Below, in pieces: positions 44,282 through 53,239 of a stretch of 64,000 nucleotides of DNA. The first letter of the stretch is position 1, and the number at the start of each line of letters is the position of its first letter. Origin of the DNA: Helicobacter pylori Shi112 (GTDB lineage: Bacteria > Campylobacterota > Campylobacteria > Campylobacterales > Helicobacteraceae); assembly GCF_000277405.1 (NCBI RefSeq), contig NC_017741.1, positions 1,550,001 through 1,614,000 on the forward strand, read 5' to 3'. The notes beneath the pieces were generated by a model. That model was not told where the DNA came from, did no database searches, and worked only from the letters and a program-made list of their open reading frames with translations. A program made the position numbers and the translations under genes.

Positions 44282-45424
44282 ATGACTATTGGGCTAGTCA
44301 AAGAAAGCATGGATTTAGAATCACGAGTGGCTTTGGTGCCTGATGATGTGGCGCTAATCATTCAAAAGGGCGTGGGGGTTTTAGTGGAAAATCAAGCCGG
44401 CGCTAATAGCGGTTATAGTAACGAAGCGTATGAAAGCGTGGGGGCTAAAATCGTGGATACTAAAACAGCGTGGGGGCAGGATTTAGTGGTCAAATGCAAA
44501 GAACCTTTAGAGCATGAATACCCTTTATTGAAAGAAAAAGCTGCACTGTTTAGTTATTTGGATCTAGCGTATCAAAAAAGCTTGTGCGAAATGTTTATAG
44601 ATAAAAAAATCACTTCCATTTGCACTGAAACCATTGCCGGGCCTAAAAACGACTACCCTATTTTAGCGCCTATGAGCGTGGTGGCTGGGAGGTTGGCTGC
44701 GCATTTAATCCAGCATTATTTGCTGGCTATAGAGCATGTTAAGGGCTTTATGGGTAAGGGGGTCATGCTTGGGGGGTTATCGGGCGCGCAAAGGGCTAAA
44801 ATCGTCGTAGTTGGGGGCGGTGTGGTTGGCATGGAGAGCGCGAAGGTGTTGAGCCAAATGGGGGCTAAAGTAACGATTTTAGAATTAGACTACGCTAAAT
44901 TGCAAAACCACCCCTATTACCATTTGTATGATTTAGAAGTTTTAAGCGTGAATGAAGCCAATATCATTCAGGCTTTAAGCGGAGCGGTGGGGCTAGTGGG
45001 AGCGGTGCTAGTTACAGCGAGCCAAACCCCTAAAGTGATCTTAAGAAGGCATTTAAAGTGCATGCAAAAACAAGGGGTAGTGATAGATGTGGCTTGCGAT
45101 TTAGGGGGGTGCATAGAAACCATACACCAGACAAGCCATTCTAACCCGGTGTATGTGGAAGAGGATTTGTTGCATTATGGAGTGCCGAACATGCCAGGGA
45201 TTGCCGCTAAAACAAGCTCTGTAGCTTATAGCCATGCGAGCGCGCCGTATTTGTTGTATTATTTAGAGCATGGCTTGAAGGGCTTTTTAAAAGCCAACAC
45301 TAAAATCGTGGCAAACACCCTTGGAGGCTTGAGCGCTTATAACGGCTATATCACCCAAGAAGGCATCGCTAAAACTTTCAATCTAGCGTTCAAGTCGCCC
45401 CTAGAGGTTTTAAAGGAGCTTTAA
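44282..45424 (+). CDS. ald: Alanine dehydrogenase
   Basis: A 380-residue NAD-dependent alanine dehydrogenase (alanine to pyruvate plus ammonia). The substrate domain begins IGLVKESMDLESRVALVP. The Rossmann fold shows VVVGGGVVGMESAKVLSQMGA. The late GGCIETIHQTSHSNPVY and YGVPNMPGIAAKTSSVAYS match the family. Next to rocF it fits use of amino acids as carbon and nitrogen sources. Equivalent to HP1398. Confidence 0.93.
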   Translation: MTIGLVKESMDLESRVALVPDDVALIIQKGVGVLVENQAGANSGYSNEAYESVGAKIVDTKTAWGQDLVVKCKEPLEHEYPLLKEKAALFSYLDLAYQKSLCEMFIDKKITSICTETIAGPKNDYPILAPMSVVAGRLAAHLIQHYLLAIEHVKGFMGKGVMLGGLSGAQRAKIVVVGGGVVGMESAKVLSQMGAKVTILELDYAKLQNHPYYHLYDLEVLSVNEANIIQALSGAVGLVGAVLVTASQTPKVILRRHLKCMQKQGVVIDVACDLGGCIETIHQTSHSNPVYVEEDLLHYGVPNMPGIAAKTSSVAYSHASAPYLLYYLEHGLKGFLKANTKIVANTLGGLSAYNGYITQEGIAKTFNLAFKSPLEVLKEL

Positions 45425-45485
45425 AAATAGGCTGTAAAAAAGGGCATGGCGATAAACCATGCGTCTTAATGCGTGGGAATATTTC

Positions 45486-45500
45486 AAAAAAAAAAAAAAA
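45486..45500 (+). repeat. A15 tract in the DUF262 promoter
   Basis: Fifteen As ending 13 bases before the -10 hexamer, in the -35/spacer region. Changes in length would move upstream DNA relative to RNA polymerase, a known way of tuning H. pylori promoters (for example sabA). Confidence 0.8.
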
Positions 45501-45513
45501 CACTTTTTAATGT

Positions 45514-45519
45514 TATAAT
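45514..45519 (+). promoter_or_regulatory. -10 element of the DUF262 gene
   Basis: TATAAT; transcript start near 45526, a leader of about 22 bases with the ribosome site AAGGGG five bases before the ATG at 45548. Confidence 0.7.
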
Positions 45520-45547
45520 CTATCCCAAAACAATACAAGGGGTTTTT

Positions 45548-46849
45548 ATGGCAAAAATTGAAAGCAAAGATTCTCACTTAAGAGATATTTTAAAAGACGA
45601 ACTCTACTATCAAATCCCCATCTACCAACGCCCTTACCAATGGACAGAAGAAAACTGCGAAAAGCTTTTAGACGATTTGTTTTTTAATTATGAAGACGAC
45701 AGAGAAAGCGATTATTTTTGCGGCTCATTAGTCTTAATTGCAATCAGCGAAGATTCTAAAGCCAAAACCTATGACGTTGTTGATGGCCAGCAACGCTTAA
45801 GCACTTTCATTCTGCTTGCAAAAGTTTTAGCCACTCTTTATTCTGAGCGTTTAACTGAAGAGAGCAAAGACTATTTACAAGAGAGTTTGAATGGTAGGTA
45901 TGGGAAAAAAGATCGGTTGAATTTTAACGCTATAGGGTTTAATTCTAAAAAAGATTTTCAATACGCCTTAACTTCTTTCAATGATGCTCCTGCAAGCAAT
46001 AATAAGAATAATTACCTAAAAAATGCGATTTGTTTAAAAAACTATCTCAAAAAAAAAGAGATTGAAGACATTAACGATTTCATTGAGTGGCTGTATTTTA
46101 AGGTCGTATTCATCACCATCACTTGCCCTGATGCAGACAAAGCGTTAAGGATTTTTAATGTTTTAAACGCTAGGGGTTTGGCTTTGAGCGCAACTGATAT
46201 TTTTAAGGGGGAATTGTTAAAACACGCTAAAGAGCATGAGCGAGAAGAATTTGTTTCTCGTTGGGACGCCTTAAGCCAAAAATGTTCAGACAATGATTTA
46301 AAGATAGAAACCTTATTCAGCTGGTATTTAACCTATCTCAATCCGGTAACTTCTAAAGAAAAAATGGAAAAAAGGCTCGTTACTTGGTTTAAAAATCTTA
46401 ATAAAACCCCATTAGAATACCTTGAGAGCGTAGAAGATTTTTATAACGCTTATTGCGAGGTGTTAGAAATGCAAGACCGACACGCCCATTTGCTCTCGTA
46501 TAAAGACGATGATTATTTATGCGTTATTTTGTGTGCCAGTTTGTTGCACCGCTATAGCGATCAAGACATAGAGGCTTTAAAGGAATTGTTAGTCAAGTTT
46601 TATTACCAAGATTGGGTTGCAGGGAAGACAAAATCCACACGCGAACAAACTTGTTGCAATATCATTAATGCCCTAAAGGAAAAGAAAAGCGTAGAAGACA
46701 TCGCTTCTATTGTGAAAAAATATTTAAATGAAAAAAATATCACGCAAGACTTCAAGAGAAGCCTGCAAGACAGCAACTTATACACAAAATTCTACTTCGC
46801 TGGTAAATCTGTCAAAAAAATTCATGGCTCAGACCCATTCTCATTTTAG
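45548..46849 (+). CDS. DUF262 (GmrS-like) protein, N-terminal part of a GmrSD-type gene
   Basis: A 433-residue protein. The ParB-like DUF262 domain is clear: IPIYQRPYQWTEENCEKLLDDL near the start, then CGSLVLI and the nucleotide-handling DVVDGQQRLSTFILL (DGQQR, about residue 80). In GmrSD type IV restriction this part couples NTP binding to cutting of modified DNA. The frame is open from 45473, but the promoter and ribosome site fix the start at 45548. It ends after an A7 run at 46814-46820 with a false tail IHGSDPFSF; the DUF1524 part continues in the +1 frame. Confidence 0.8.
   Translation: MAKIESKDSHLRDILKDELYYQIPIYQRPYQWTEENCEKLLDDLFFNYEDDRESDYFCGSLVLIAISEDSKAKTYDVVDGQQRLSTFILLAKVLATLYSERLTEESKDYLQESLNGRYGKKDRLNFNAIGFNSKKDFQYALTSFNDAPASNNKNNYLKNAICLKNYLKKKEIEDINDFIEWLYFKVVFITITCPDADKALRIFNVLNARGLALSATDIFKGELLKHAKEHEREEFVSRWDALSQKCSDNDLKIETLFSWYLTYLNPVTSKEKMEKRLVTWFKNLNKTPLEYLESVEDFYNAYCEVLEMQDRHAHLLSYKDDDYLCVILCASLLHRYSDQDIEALKELLVKFYYQDWVAGKTKSTREQTCCNIINALKEKKSVEDIASIVKKYLNEKNITQDFKRSLQDSNLYTKFYFAGKSVKKIHGSDPFSF
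46814..46820 (+). repeat. A7 run at the DUF262/DUF1524 frame break
   Basis: Seven As; eight would fuse the two halves. Short for a phase switch, so this may be a fixed mutation. Confidence 0.6.
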
Positions 46850-47247
46850 TGGAATATTTCATGAGCGATGATCCTAGACCTAAACGCATTGAAGAAAAGA
46901 ACGATTTTCATGTTGAACGCATTTTGCCCCAAAAACCCACTCTCTCAAGCCAATGGGCGAAGGACTTTAGCGAAGAACAAAGGGAATTATACACGCATTC
47001 TTTAGCCAACCTCACGCTTTTAGGGGGCAATAAAAACACCAAAGCTTTAAATTTGGATTTCAAAGATAAAAAGCAAATCTACATGGGAGAAGAAATCAGG
47101 TTAAGCAAAAAGAAAACTTTTAGAGTGATGACTTGCTATAAGATGACCATAGATATTGCACACCATTACACAGAATGGACGCCCAAAAGCCTAGAAAAAA
47201 GAGAAAAAGACTTGATGAGCATCATTGAGAGCGCGTTTGAGCTCTAG
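46849..47247 (+). pseudogene. DUF1524 (GmrD-like HNH nuclease) part, out of frame
   Basis: A 132-residue frame with the HNH-like DUF1524 motif FHVERILPQKPT and the partner segment LANLTLLGGNKNTKALN. The first start is GTG 46849, but the frame is open back to the A7 run. One extra A would join the halves as VKKNSWLRPILILVEYFMSD, giving one ~570-residue GmrSD-like protein. Without the nuclease half the upstream protein should not cut DNA. Confidence 0.75.
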
Positions 47248-47257
47248 GGACGCGCCC

Positions 47258-47986
47258 CTAGAAAGTGAATATATAATTCACATACCATGAATACACGCGC
47301 CTAAACCCTATATCCAAATTTTTTGCAGTGATATAGGGGTTTTTCTTCAGCATGGGGAATTTCACGCCCGCTTCAATGCTAGAATGCTTTAAGATTCTTA
47401 AGCGAGCCCCCACATTGAATAAAAATTGGAAAGAAGTGGCTTTTTTGCTCACAAGGGCTTGCTCCACTAAAATACCCTCAAAGCTCGGCGTCGCCATAAG
47501 CCATGAATTGCCGGCTAATTGCACCCCACCAAAAGCCCCCAAACTCATGATGCCGTTATTGATGACATTGACCATCAAATCCATAGCCCCCCCATAAGTG
47601 AGCATGTTTGGCTCAAAGGTTTTGGGATCGGCAATATTCGTTAAACGATTGATTTCTTGTTTCCCAAGAATTTGACCCGCTATTTGCGCCGCTTCGCTGT
47701 TATAGTTGGGGTTTTTAAGCCTAATAGAATTGGCATGGGCGTAGTCAAAAAACCCATAAAGGCGCAAGCCAAAGTGTTTTTCAAAGAAAAATTGATACCC
47801 TAAAAGCGCATCAAAGCCCTTGATAGTAGCGTTAGTGGCTTGTTTTTGAGAATTAATATCCGCATGCATTTGGGCTTGTCCTTGCAAATAACCCGCCCCT
47901 AAAAAAACGCCATTACCATCCATGGCTAGTAGCGCATTTATAGAAACAACCAAAGCTAACAAAGGTTTAGAAAAAAATCTCTTCAT
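47258..47986 (-). CDS. horL: Outer membrane protein, Hor family
   Basis: A 242-residue beta-barrel protein. A signal peptide (LLALVVSINALLAMDGNG) leads into the Hop/Hor N-terminal pattern GVFLGAGYLQGQAQ. The C-terminal half has the family sequence LFNVGARLRILKHSSIEAGVKFPM and ends SWYVNYIFTF, an outer-membrane insertion signal. It matches HorL (HP1395) by position and sequence type. Porin or adhesin role is not known. Confidence 0.82.
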   Translation of the reverse strand: MKRFFSKPLLALVVSINALLAMDGNGVFLGAGYLQGQAQMHADINSQKQATNATIKGFDALLGYQFFFEKHFGLRLYGFFDYAHANSIRLKNPNYNSEAAQIAGQILGKQEINRLTNIADPKTFEPNMLTYGGAMDLMVNVINNGIMSLGAFGGVQLAGNSWLMATPSFEGILVEQALVSKKATSFQFLFNVGARLRILKHSSIEAGVKFPMLKKNPYITAKNLDIGFRRVYSWYVNYIFTF

Positions 47987-48160
47987 GTATAATTCCTTAA
48001 CATAATGCTTACATTCTTAAAAAGAATACCCAAAAAACAATTAAAAACGATTAAAGAATGAAACATTAATAAAAATAAAAACTCCTTATGAATTTCACAT
48101 AAGATTAATAAAAAGCGGCTAAAACCCCTTTTTTTTAAAATTTTGTTTCAAGCTTTAAGC

Positions 48161-48166
48161 TACAAT
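48161..48166 (+). promoter_or_regulatory. -10 element of nadK, giving a leaderless mRNA
   Basis: TACAAT ends seven bases before the A of the nadK ATG, and no ribosome site precedes the ATG. The transcript should start at or next to the start codon. Confidence 0.55.
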
Positions 48167-48172
48167 ACACGC

Positions 48173-49027
48173 ATGAAAGATTCACATCAAACTATCGGCG
48201 TGTTTGTGCGGCCTACTCATTATCAAAACCCTCTTTTTGAAAAGCTAGAGCGAGCTAAAGAATGGGTTTTAAAGCTTTTAGAAGATGAGGGGTTTGAAAG
48301 CTTTATGATTGATGGCCTTGATGGAGCAAAAGATGAACGATTAATAGAAAAAGCCTATGCGTTTTTATGTTTAGGGGGCGATGGCACGATTTTAGGGGCT
48401 TTAAGAATGACGCATTCTTACAATAAGCCATGTTTTGGGGTTAGAATAGGGAATTTAGGGTTTTTGAGCGCGGTTGAATTGAATGGTTTGAAAGGTTTCT
48501 TACAAGATCTCAAGCAAGATAAGATCAAATTAGAAGAGCATTTGGCTTTAGAGGGTCGTATTGGAAAAACCTCTTTTTATGCGATCAATGAAATTGTGAT
48601 CGCCAAAAAAAAAGCTTTAGGGGTTTTAGACATCCAAGCTTATGTGGGCCATACGCCCTTTAACACCTATAAAGGCGATGGGCTTATCATTGCCACGCCT
48701 TTGGGTTCAACCGCTTATAATTTGAGCGCTCATGGGCCTATTGTGCATGCTTTAAGCCAGAGCTATATTTTAACGCCTTTGTGCGATTTTTCTTTAACGC
48801 AACGCCCTTTAGTGTTAGGAGCGGAATTTTGTTTGAATTTTTGCACTCATGAAGACGCTCTTGTGGTCATTGATGGGCAAGCCACCTATGATTTAAAGAC
48901 CAACCAACCCCTATACATTCAAAAAAGCCCCACGACTACCAAGCTCTTACAAAAAAATTCAAGGGATTATTTTAAAGTGCTTAAAGAAAAGCTCTTATGG
49001 GGGGAAAGCCCTAGCAAAAAAAAATAA
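48173..49027 (+). CDS. nadK: NAD kinase
   Basis: A 284-residue NAD kinase that makes NADP. Motif FLCLGGDGTILGAL (GGDGT) is the phosphate-binding core, and GDGLIIATPLGSTAYNLSAHGPIV is the second signature. A longer frame opens at 48143, but ATG 48173 is chosen because a -10 box lies just before it. An A9 run (48605-48613) is in frame. It begins a nadK-recN-NFACT operon. Equivalent to HP1394. Confidence 0.92.
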   Translation: MKDSHQTIGVFVRPTHYQNPLFEKLERAKEWVLKLLEDEGFESFMIDGLDGAKDERLIEKAYAFLCLGGDGTILGALRMTHSYNKPCFGVRIGNLGFLSAVELNGLKGFLQDLKQDKIKLEEHLALEGRIGKTSFYAINEIVIAKKKALGVLDIQAYVGHTPFNTYKGDGLIIATPLGSTAYNLSAHGPIVHALSQSYILTPLCDFSLTQRPLVLGAEFCLNFCTHEDALVVIDGQATYDLKTNQPLYIQKSPTTTKLLQKNSRDYFKVLKEKLLWGESPSKKK

Positions 49028-49039
49028 AAAGGGTAAAAC

Positions 49040-50614
49040 ATGCGAGATTTTAATAACGCTCAAATCACACGCTTAAAAGTGCGTCAAAACGCTGTTTTTG
49101 AAAAATTGGATTTGGAGTTTAAAGACGGCTTGAGCGCGATTAGTGGGGCTAGTGGGGTGGGAAAAAGCGTTCTTATTGCGAGCCTTTTAGGGGCGTTTGG
49201 GCTTAAAGAGAGCAACGCTTCAAGCATTGAAGTGGAATTGATTGCGCCTTTTTTAGACACTGAAGAATACGGTATTTTTAGAGAAGATGAGCATGAACCC
49301 TTAGTCATCAGCGTGATCAAAAAAGAAAAAACGCGCTATTTTTTAAACCAAACAAGCCTGTCTAAAAACACGCTCAAAGCGTTATTAAAAGGTTTGATCA
49401 AACGCCTATCTAACGACAGATTCAGCCAGAATGAACTCAATGATATTTTAATGCTCTCCTTACTGGATGGCTATATCCAAAACCAAAACAAGGCGTTTAG
49501 CCCCCTTTTAGGCGCGCTTGAAGAAAAATTCACCCGTTTAGAGAAGCTAGAAAAAGAAAGGCGATTATTAGAAGATAAAAAGCGTTTCCAAAAGGATTTA
49601 GAAGAGCGTTTGAATTTTGAAAAAATGAAATTAGAGAAACTGGATTTAAAAGAAGATGAATACGAACGCCTTTTAGAGCAAAAAAAATTGCTTTCCAGTA
49701 AGGAAAAATTGAACGATAAAATCGCTCTGGCGTTAGAGGTGCTAGAAAATACCCACAAAATCACGCATGCTTTAGAGAGCGTGGGCCATAGCGCTGAATT
49801 TTTAAAAAGCGCTTTATTAGAAGCGAGCACTCTATTGGAAAAAGAGCAGGCTAAATTAGAAGAGTGCGAGCGTTTGGATATTGAAAAAGTGCTAGAAAGG
49901 CTTGGCATGCTAAGTGGGATCATTAAGGATTACGGGAGCATTACGCATGCTAAAGAACGATTAGGGCATGTTAAAAACGAATTGCATAACCTAAAAGAAA
50001 TTGATAACCATTGCGAAACTTACCACAAAGAAATAGAGCAACTAAAAACCGAATGCTTGAAATTGTGCGAAGAAATAAGCGGCTTTAGAAAAGAGTATTT
50101 AGTCGGTTTTAACGCTCTTTTAAGCGCTAAAGCGAAAGATTTGCTCCTAAAAAGCCCTAGTTTGGTTTTAGAAGAAGCCCCAATGAGCGAAAAAGGCGCT
50201 CAAAAACTCGTTTTGAATTTGCAAAATTCCCAATTAGAAACCTTAAGCTCTGGAGAATACAGCCGTTTGAGGTTGGCGTTCATGCTTTTAGAAATGGAGT
50301 TTTTAAAGGATTTTAAAGGCGTCTTGGTGTTAGATGAAATGGATTCTAATTTGAGCGGCGAAGAGAGTTTGGCGGTTTCTAAAGCCCTTGAAACCTTAAG
50401 CAGCCATTCCCAAATCTTTGCCATTTCGCACCAAGTCCATATCCCAGCGCTCGCTAAAAACCATATTTTAGTCTTCAAAGAAAACCACAAAAGCCTCGCC
50501 AAAACCCTTAATAACGAAGAAAGGGTTTTAGAAATCGCGCGCATGATAGGGGGGAGCGAGAATATAGAGAGCGCGATTTCTTTCGCTAAAGAAAAATTAA
50601 AGGCGCAAGAATGA
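49040..50614 (+). CDS. recN: DNA repair protein RecN
   Basis: A 524-residue SMC-like ATPase for double-strand break repair. Walker A is ISGASGVGKSVLIASLL (residue ~36), the central ~250 residues are coiled coil, the ABC signature is LSSGEYSRLRLAFM and Walker B is VLVLDEMDSNLSG. H. pylori RecN is reported to aid survival of damage and recombination. Its stop overlaps the next ATG by four bases. Equivalent to HP1393. Confidence 0.93.
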   Translation: MRDFNNAQITRLKVRQNAVFEKLDLEFKDGLSAISGASGVGKSVLIASLLGAFGLKESNASSIEVELIAPFLDTEEYGIFREDEHEPLVISVIKKEKTRYFLNQTSLSKNTLKALLKGLIKRLSNDRFSQNELNDILMLSLLDGYIQNQNKAFSPLLGALEEKFTRLEKLEKERRLLEDKKRFQKDLEERLNFEKMKLEKLDLKEDEYERLLEQKKLLSSKEKLNDKIALALEVLENTHKITHALESVGHSAEFLKSALLEASTLLEKEQAKLEECERLDIEKVLERLGMLSGIIKDYGSITHAKERLGHVKNELHNLKEIDNHCETYHKEIEQLKTECLKLCEEISGFRKEYLVGFNALLSAKAKDLLLKSPSLVLEEAPMSEKGAQKLVLNLQNSQLETLSSGEYSRLRLAFMLLEMEFLKDFKGVLVLDEMDSNLSGEESLAVSKALETLSSHSQIFAISHQVHIPALAKNHILVFKENHKSLAKTLNNEERVLEIARMIGGSENIESAISFAKEKLKAQE

Positions 50615-51918
50615 AATTTTTTCTTTTAAAGAAATTCAGCGAATTTTTAAACGCTCAAACGCATTTTAACCTCAAACGCTTGAGCGCATCTAGTTTTTTA
50701 TTAGAGACTTTTTCTAAAGAAAAACACACCTTTGTTGTAGATTTGAATGAGCCTTATATCGGTTTGTCAAAAAAACCCCCAGAGAGCGTTTTAAAAAACA
50801 CCCTAGCGTTAGATTTTTGTTTGAATAAATTCACTAAAAACGCCAAAATCTTACAAGCAAACATCGTTGATAACGATCGGATTTTAGAAATCACAGGCGC
50901 TAAAGATTTGGCTTATAAGAGTGAAAATTTTATTTTGCGTTTAGAAATGATCCCTAAAAAAGCCAACCTCATGATTTTAGATAAAGAAAAATGCGTGATA
51001 GAAGCCTTTCGTTTTAATGACAGGGTCGCTAAAAACGATATTTTAGGGGCATTGCCTCTTAATACATATGAGCATCAAGAAAAGGATTTGGATTTTAAGG
51101 GATTGTTAGACATTTTAGAAAAAGATTTTTTATCCTATCAGCATAAAGAATTAGAACACAAAAAAAATCACATCATCAAGCGATTGAATATGCAAAAAGA
51201 ACGCTTGAAAGAAAAATTAGAAAAACTAGAAGATCCTAAAAATTTACAATTGGAAGCGAAAGAATTGCAAACTCAAGCTTCGCTATTGCTCACTTACCAG
51301 CATTTAATCAATAAGCATGAAAGTCGCGTGGTTTTAAAGGATTTTGAAGATAAAGAATGTGCGATTGAAATTGATAAGAGCATGCCCTTAAACGCTTTTA
51401 TCAATAAAAAATTCACTCTCAGCAAAAAAAAGAAACAAAAATCGCAATTCTTGTATTTAGAAGAAGAGAATCTAAAAGAAAAAATCGCTTTTAAAGAAAA
51501 TCAAATTAATTATGTTAAAGGAGCACAAGAAGAAAGCGTTTTAGAAATGTTTATGCCGGTAAAAAATTCTAAAATCAAACGCCCGATGAGCGGGTATGAA
51601 GTGCTGTATTATAAGGATTTTAAAATCGGTTTAGGGAAAAACCAAAAAGAAAATATCAAACTCTTACAAGACGCAAGAGCGAATGATTTATGGATGCATG
51701 TAAGAGATATTCCTGGATCGCATTTGATCGTTTTTTGCCAAAAGAATACGCCCAAAGATGAGATCATTATGGAATTAGCCAAAATGTTGATTAAAATGCA
51801 AAAAGATGTGTTTAATAGTTACGAAATTGACTACACGCAACGAAAATTTGTCAAAATCATCAGAGGAGCTAATGTCATTTACTCAAAATACCGAACTATT
51901 AGTCTAAAGGACACTTAA
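50611..51918 (+). CDS. NFACT-family protein (fibronectin-binding protein homologue, RqcH-like)
   Basis: A 435-residue NFACT protein. The N-terminal NFACT-N domain is divergent; a charged coiled coil spans about residues 175-290; the NFACT-R domain carries GKNQKENIKLLQDA, ARANDLWMHVRDIPGSHLIV, the family's hallmark DxWxHxxxxxGSHV-like sequence. Annotated in 26695 as a fibronectin/fibrinogen-binding protein (HP1392), but the family includes RqcH, which acts on stalled ribosomes. It has no signal peptide, so the ribosome role seems more likely. Confidence 0.8.
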   Translation: MKFFLLKKFSEFLNAQTHFNLKRLSASSFLLETFSKEKHTFVVDLNEPYIGLSKKPPESVLKNTLALDFCLNKFTKNAKILQANIVDNDRILEITGAKDLAYKSENFILRLEMIPKKANLMILDKEKCVIEAFRFNDRVAKNDILGALPLNTYEHQEKDLDFKGLLDILEKDFLSYQHKELEHKKNHIIKRLNMQKERLKEKLEKLEDPKNLQLEAKELQTQASLLLTYQHLINKHESRVVLKDFEDKECAIEIDKSMPLNAFINKKFTLSKKKKQKSQFLYLEEENLKEKIAFKENQINYVKGAQEESVLEMFMPVKNSKIKRPMSGYEVLYYKDFKIGLGKNQKENIKLLQDARANDLWMHVRDIPGSHLIVFCQKNTPKDEIIMELAKMLIKMQKDVFNSYEIDYTQRKFVKIIRGANVIYSKYRTISLKDT

Positions 51919-51936
51919 ACACTTAAGGAGGTTAGC

Positions 51937-52233
51937 ATGGGTGTTTCAGCTTTAGGCAATGTAACTTACATCAACCAAAACGCTCCTTTAAATTCTGCTA
52001 TCCAACAGGGTGCAAGAAGTGATATGCTGGATTTAGCGCAAAGCTTTCAAAATAAGCTTGAATTAGCCCAAGAAACAAGGGCGTTAGAAAACATGCAAGC
52101 TATTAGCGATAAAGACCCTAAGGAAGGCTCTAAAAACCGCTATCAAAACAGCCGAAGGGCTAAGGCGTTTGGCTTGGAAGAAGAAGAAATTGAATTGTGG
52201 CATGAAGAGCATTTGTTGGATATTGTGGGGTAG
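51937..52233 (+). CDS. Small conserved Helicobacter protein, unknown function
   Basis: A 98-residue soluble protein with a strong ribosome site (AAGGAGG). The start GVSALGNVTYINQNAPLNSA and the charged C-terminus ending in an acidic FGLEEEEIELWHEEHLLDI are its notable parts; no domain is recognised. It follows the NFACT gene by 18 bases and is likely the last gene of the nadK-recN operon, ended by a stem (AAGTAAAAC 52285-52293, GTTTTACTT 52303-52311). Equivalent to HP1391. Confidence 0.75.
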   Translation: MGVSALGNVTYINQNAPLNSAIQQGARSDMLDLAQSFQNKLELAQETRALENMQAISDKDPKEGSKNRYQNSRRAKAFGLEEEEIELWHEEHLLDIVG

Positions 52234-52284
52234 GATTAAACTAAAAGGTTAAGATATCTTAAATGGATTTTTTTAATTTGGTTT

Positions 52285-52311
52285 AAGTAAAACTTGATGT
52301 AGGTTTTACTT
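52285..52311 (+). terminator. Stem-loop after HP1391 homologue
   Basis: Perfect nine-base arms with a nine-base loop, followed by TAATTATTAT rather than a clean T run. Likely end of the nadK-recN-NFACT-HP1391 transcript. Confidence 0.5.
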
Positions 52312-52366
52312 AATTATTATATTATATTTATACTTTCTTTCTGCTATTAAAATAATTTAAACAATA

Positions 52367-52389
52367 AACATAAAAATATTTTTTATGTT
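52367..52389. repeat. Inverted repeat, possible operator
   Basis: AACATAAAAA and TTTTTATGTT, ten-base perfect arms around TAT, directly before TTGACT and a -10-like TATTGT (about 52415). It could bind a regulator of the small interrupted ORF. Nothing else is seen in the AT-rich DNA between 52312 and 52430. Confidence 0.35.
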
Positions 52390-52429
52390 GACTTACTATT
52401 ATATTTATGATATTGTAGAACTTATGTCA

Positions 52430-52525
52430 ATGGAAGCTATAACTTTAAAAGCATATAGCAAAGGCTTTCTAAAGGAGATTATGAAACGCTCTTTAGGGTT
52501 ACAAACAGAAACTAAAATCCTATAA
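52430..52525 (+). pseudogene. Small ORF interrupted by IS607 (left part)
   Basis: An ATG near 52430 starts MSMEAITLKAYSKGFLKEIM and then KRSLG before entering IS607; the chimeric frame runs on to a stop in the element. If the element is removed at the GG dinucleotides (52496-52497 and 54524-54525), the frame continues GQRHPKFY and stops, a 32-residue peptide. A second start with AAGGAG three bases before it would give only MKRSLGQRHPKFY. The product is not recognised. Confidence 0.4.
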
Positions 52526-52562
52526 TAACCTATAAAATACTATAATTTTTGTATAGGTTATT
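52524..52562 (+). repeat. IS607 subterminal inverted repeat
   Basis: AATAACCTATA (52524-52534) and TATAGGTTATT (52552-52562) are perfect inverse copies inside the left end, just upstream of the tnpA -10. They are likely TnpA binding sites and may also let TnpA repress itself. Confidence 0.55.
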
Positions 52563-52573
52563 AAGTTTTGTGT

Positions 52574-52579
52574 TATACT
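52574..52579 (+). promoter_or_regulatory. -10 element of tnpA, leaderless
   Basis: TATACT ends seven bases before the tnpA ATG (52586), with no ribosome site between, predicting a leaderless transcript. Confidence 0.5.
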
Positions 52580-52585
52580 GCTTGC

Positions 52586-53239
52586 ATGAATAAAAGAATG
52601 CTATCAATCGGTCAAGCGAGTAAGCTTTTGGGTGTAACTATCCAAACCTTACGCAATTGGGATAAAAAAGATTTGTTAAAACCTGATGAACTCACTAAAG
52701 GCGGTGAAAGGCGTTACAAGTTAGAAAGTTTAAGGCGTATCAATAGAAACGCAGTCTTTAATCAAGATGAATTAAAAACAATAGCTTATGCTAGAGTAAG
52801 CTCGCATGACCAACAAGAGGATTTAATCAGACAAGTTCAAGTTTTAGAGCTTTATTGCGCTAGATGCGGCTTTAACTATGAAGTGATACAAGATTTAGGG
52901 AGTGGCATGAACTACTATAAAAAAGGCTTAACCAAGCTTTTAAACTTAATCTTAGACAATCAAGTCAAGCGCCTTGTATTAACGCATAAAGACAGATTAT
53001 TACGCTTTGGAGCTGAATTGGTATTCAGTATTTGTGAAGCTAAAGAAGTAGAAGTGGTTATCATCAATAAGGGTGATGAGAATGTGAGGTTTGAAGAAGA
53101 ATTAGCCAAAGATGTTTTAGAAATTATAACCGTCTTTAGCGCTAGATTGTATGGCTCTAGGTCTAAGAAAAACAAAAAACTCTTAGATGAAATGCAAGAA
53201 GTCATAACTAACAATGTCAGCTATCTCAATCACGCATAA
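52586..53239 (+). CDS. tnpA: IS607 serine recombinase TnpA
   Basis: A 217-residue transposase. The N-terminal MerR-like winged helix (LSIGQASKLLGVTIQTLRNW, then GGERRY) binds DNA, and the serine recombinase domain follows with AYARVSSHDQQEDL, where the second Ser is the nucleophile, and VLTHKDRLLRFG. Unlike most serine recombinases the DNA-binding part is N-terminal, the mark of the IS607 family. A GTG at 52568 is in frame, but the ATG is preferred. Confidence 0.93.
   Translation: MNKRMLSIGQASKLLGVTIQTLRNWDKKDLLKPDELTKGGERRYKLESLRRINRNAVFNQDELKTIAYARVSSHDQQEDLIRQVQVLELYCARCGFNYEVIQDLGSGMNYYKKGLTKLLNLILDNQVKRLVLTHKDRLLRFGAELVFSICEAKEVEVVIINKGDENVRFEEELAKDVLEIITVFSARLYGSRSKKNKKLLDEMQEVITNNVSYLNHA

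Noticed and set aside
47240-47265. CTAGGG/CCCTAG stem between DUF1524 and horL as a bidirectional terminator
   Set aside because: No T run on either strand; left unassigned.
51424-51431. A8 run in the NFACT gene and A9 in nadK as phase switches
   Set aside because: Both lie in lysine codons of intact housekeeping genes; no sign of switching.
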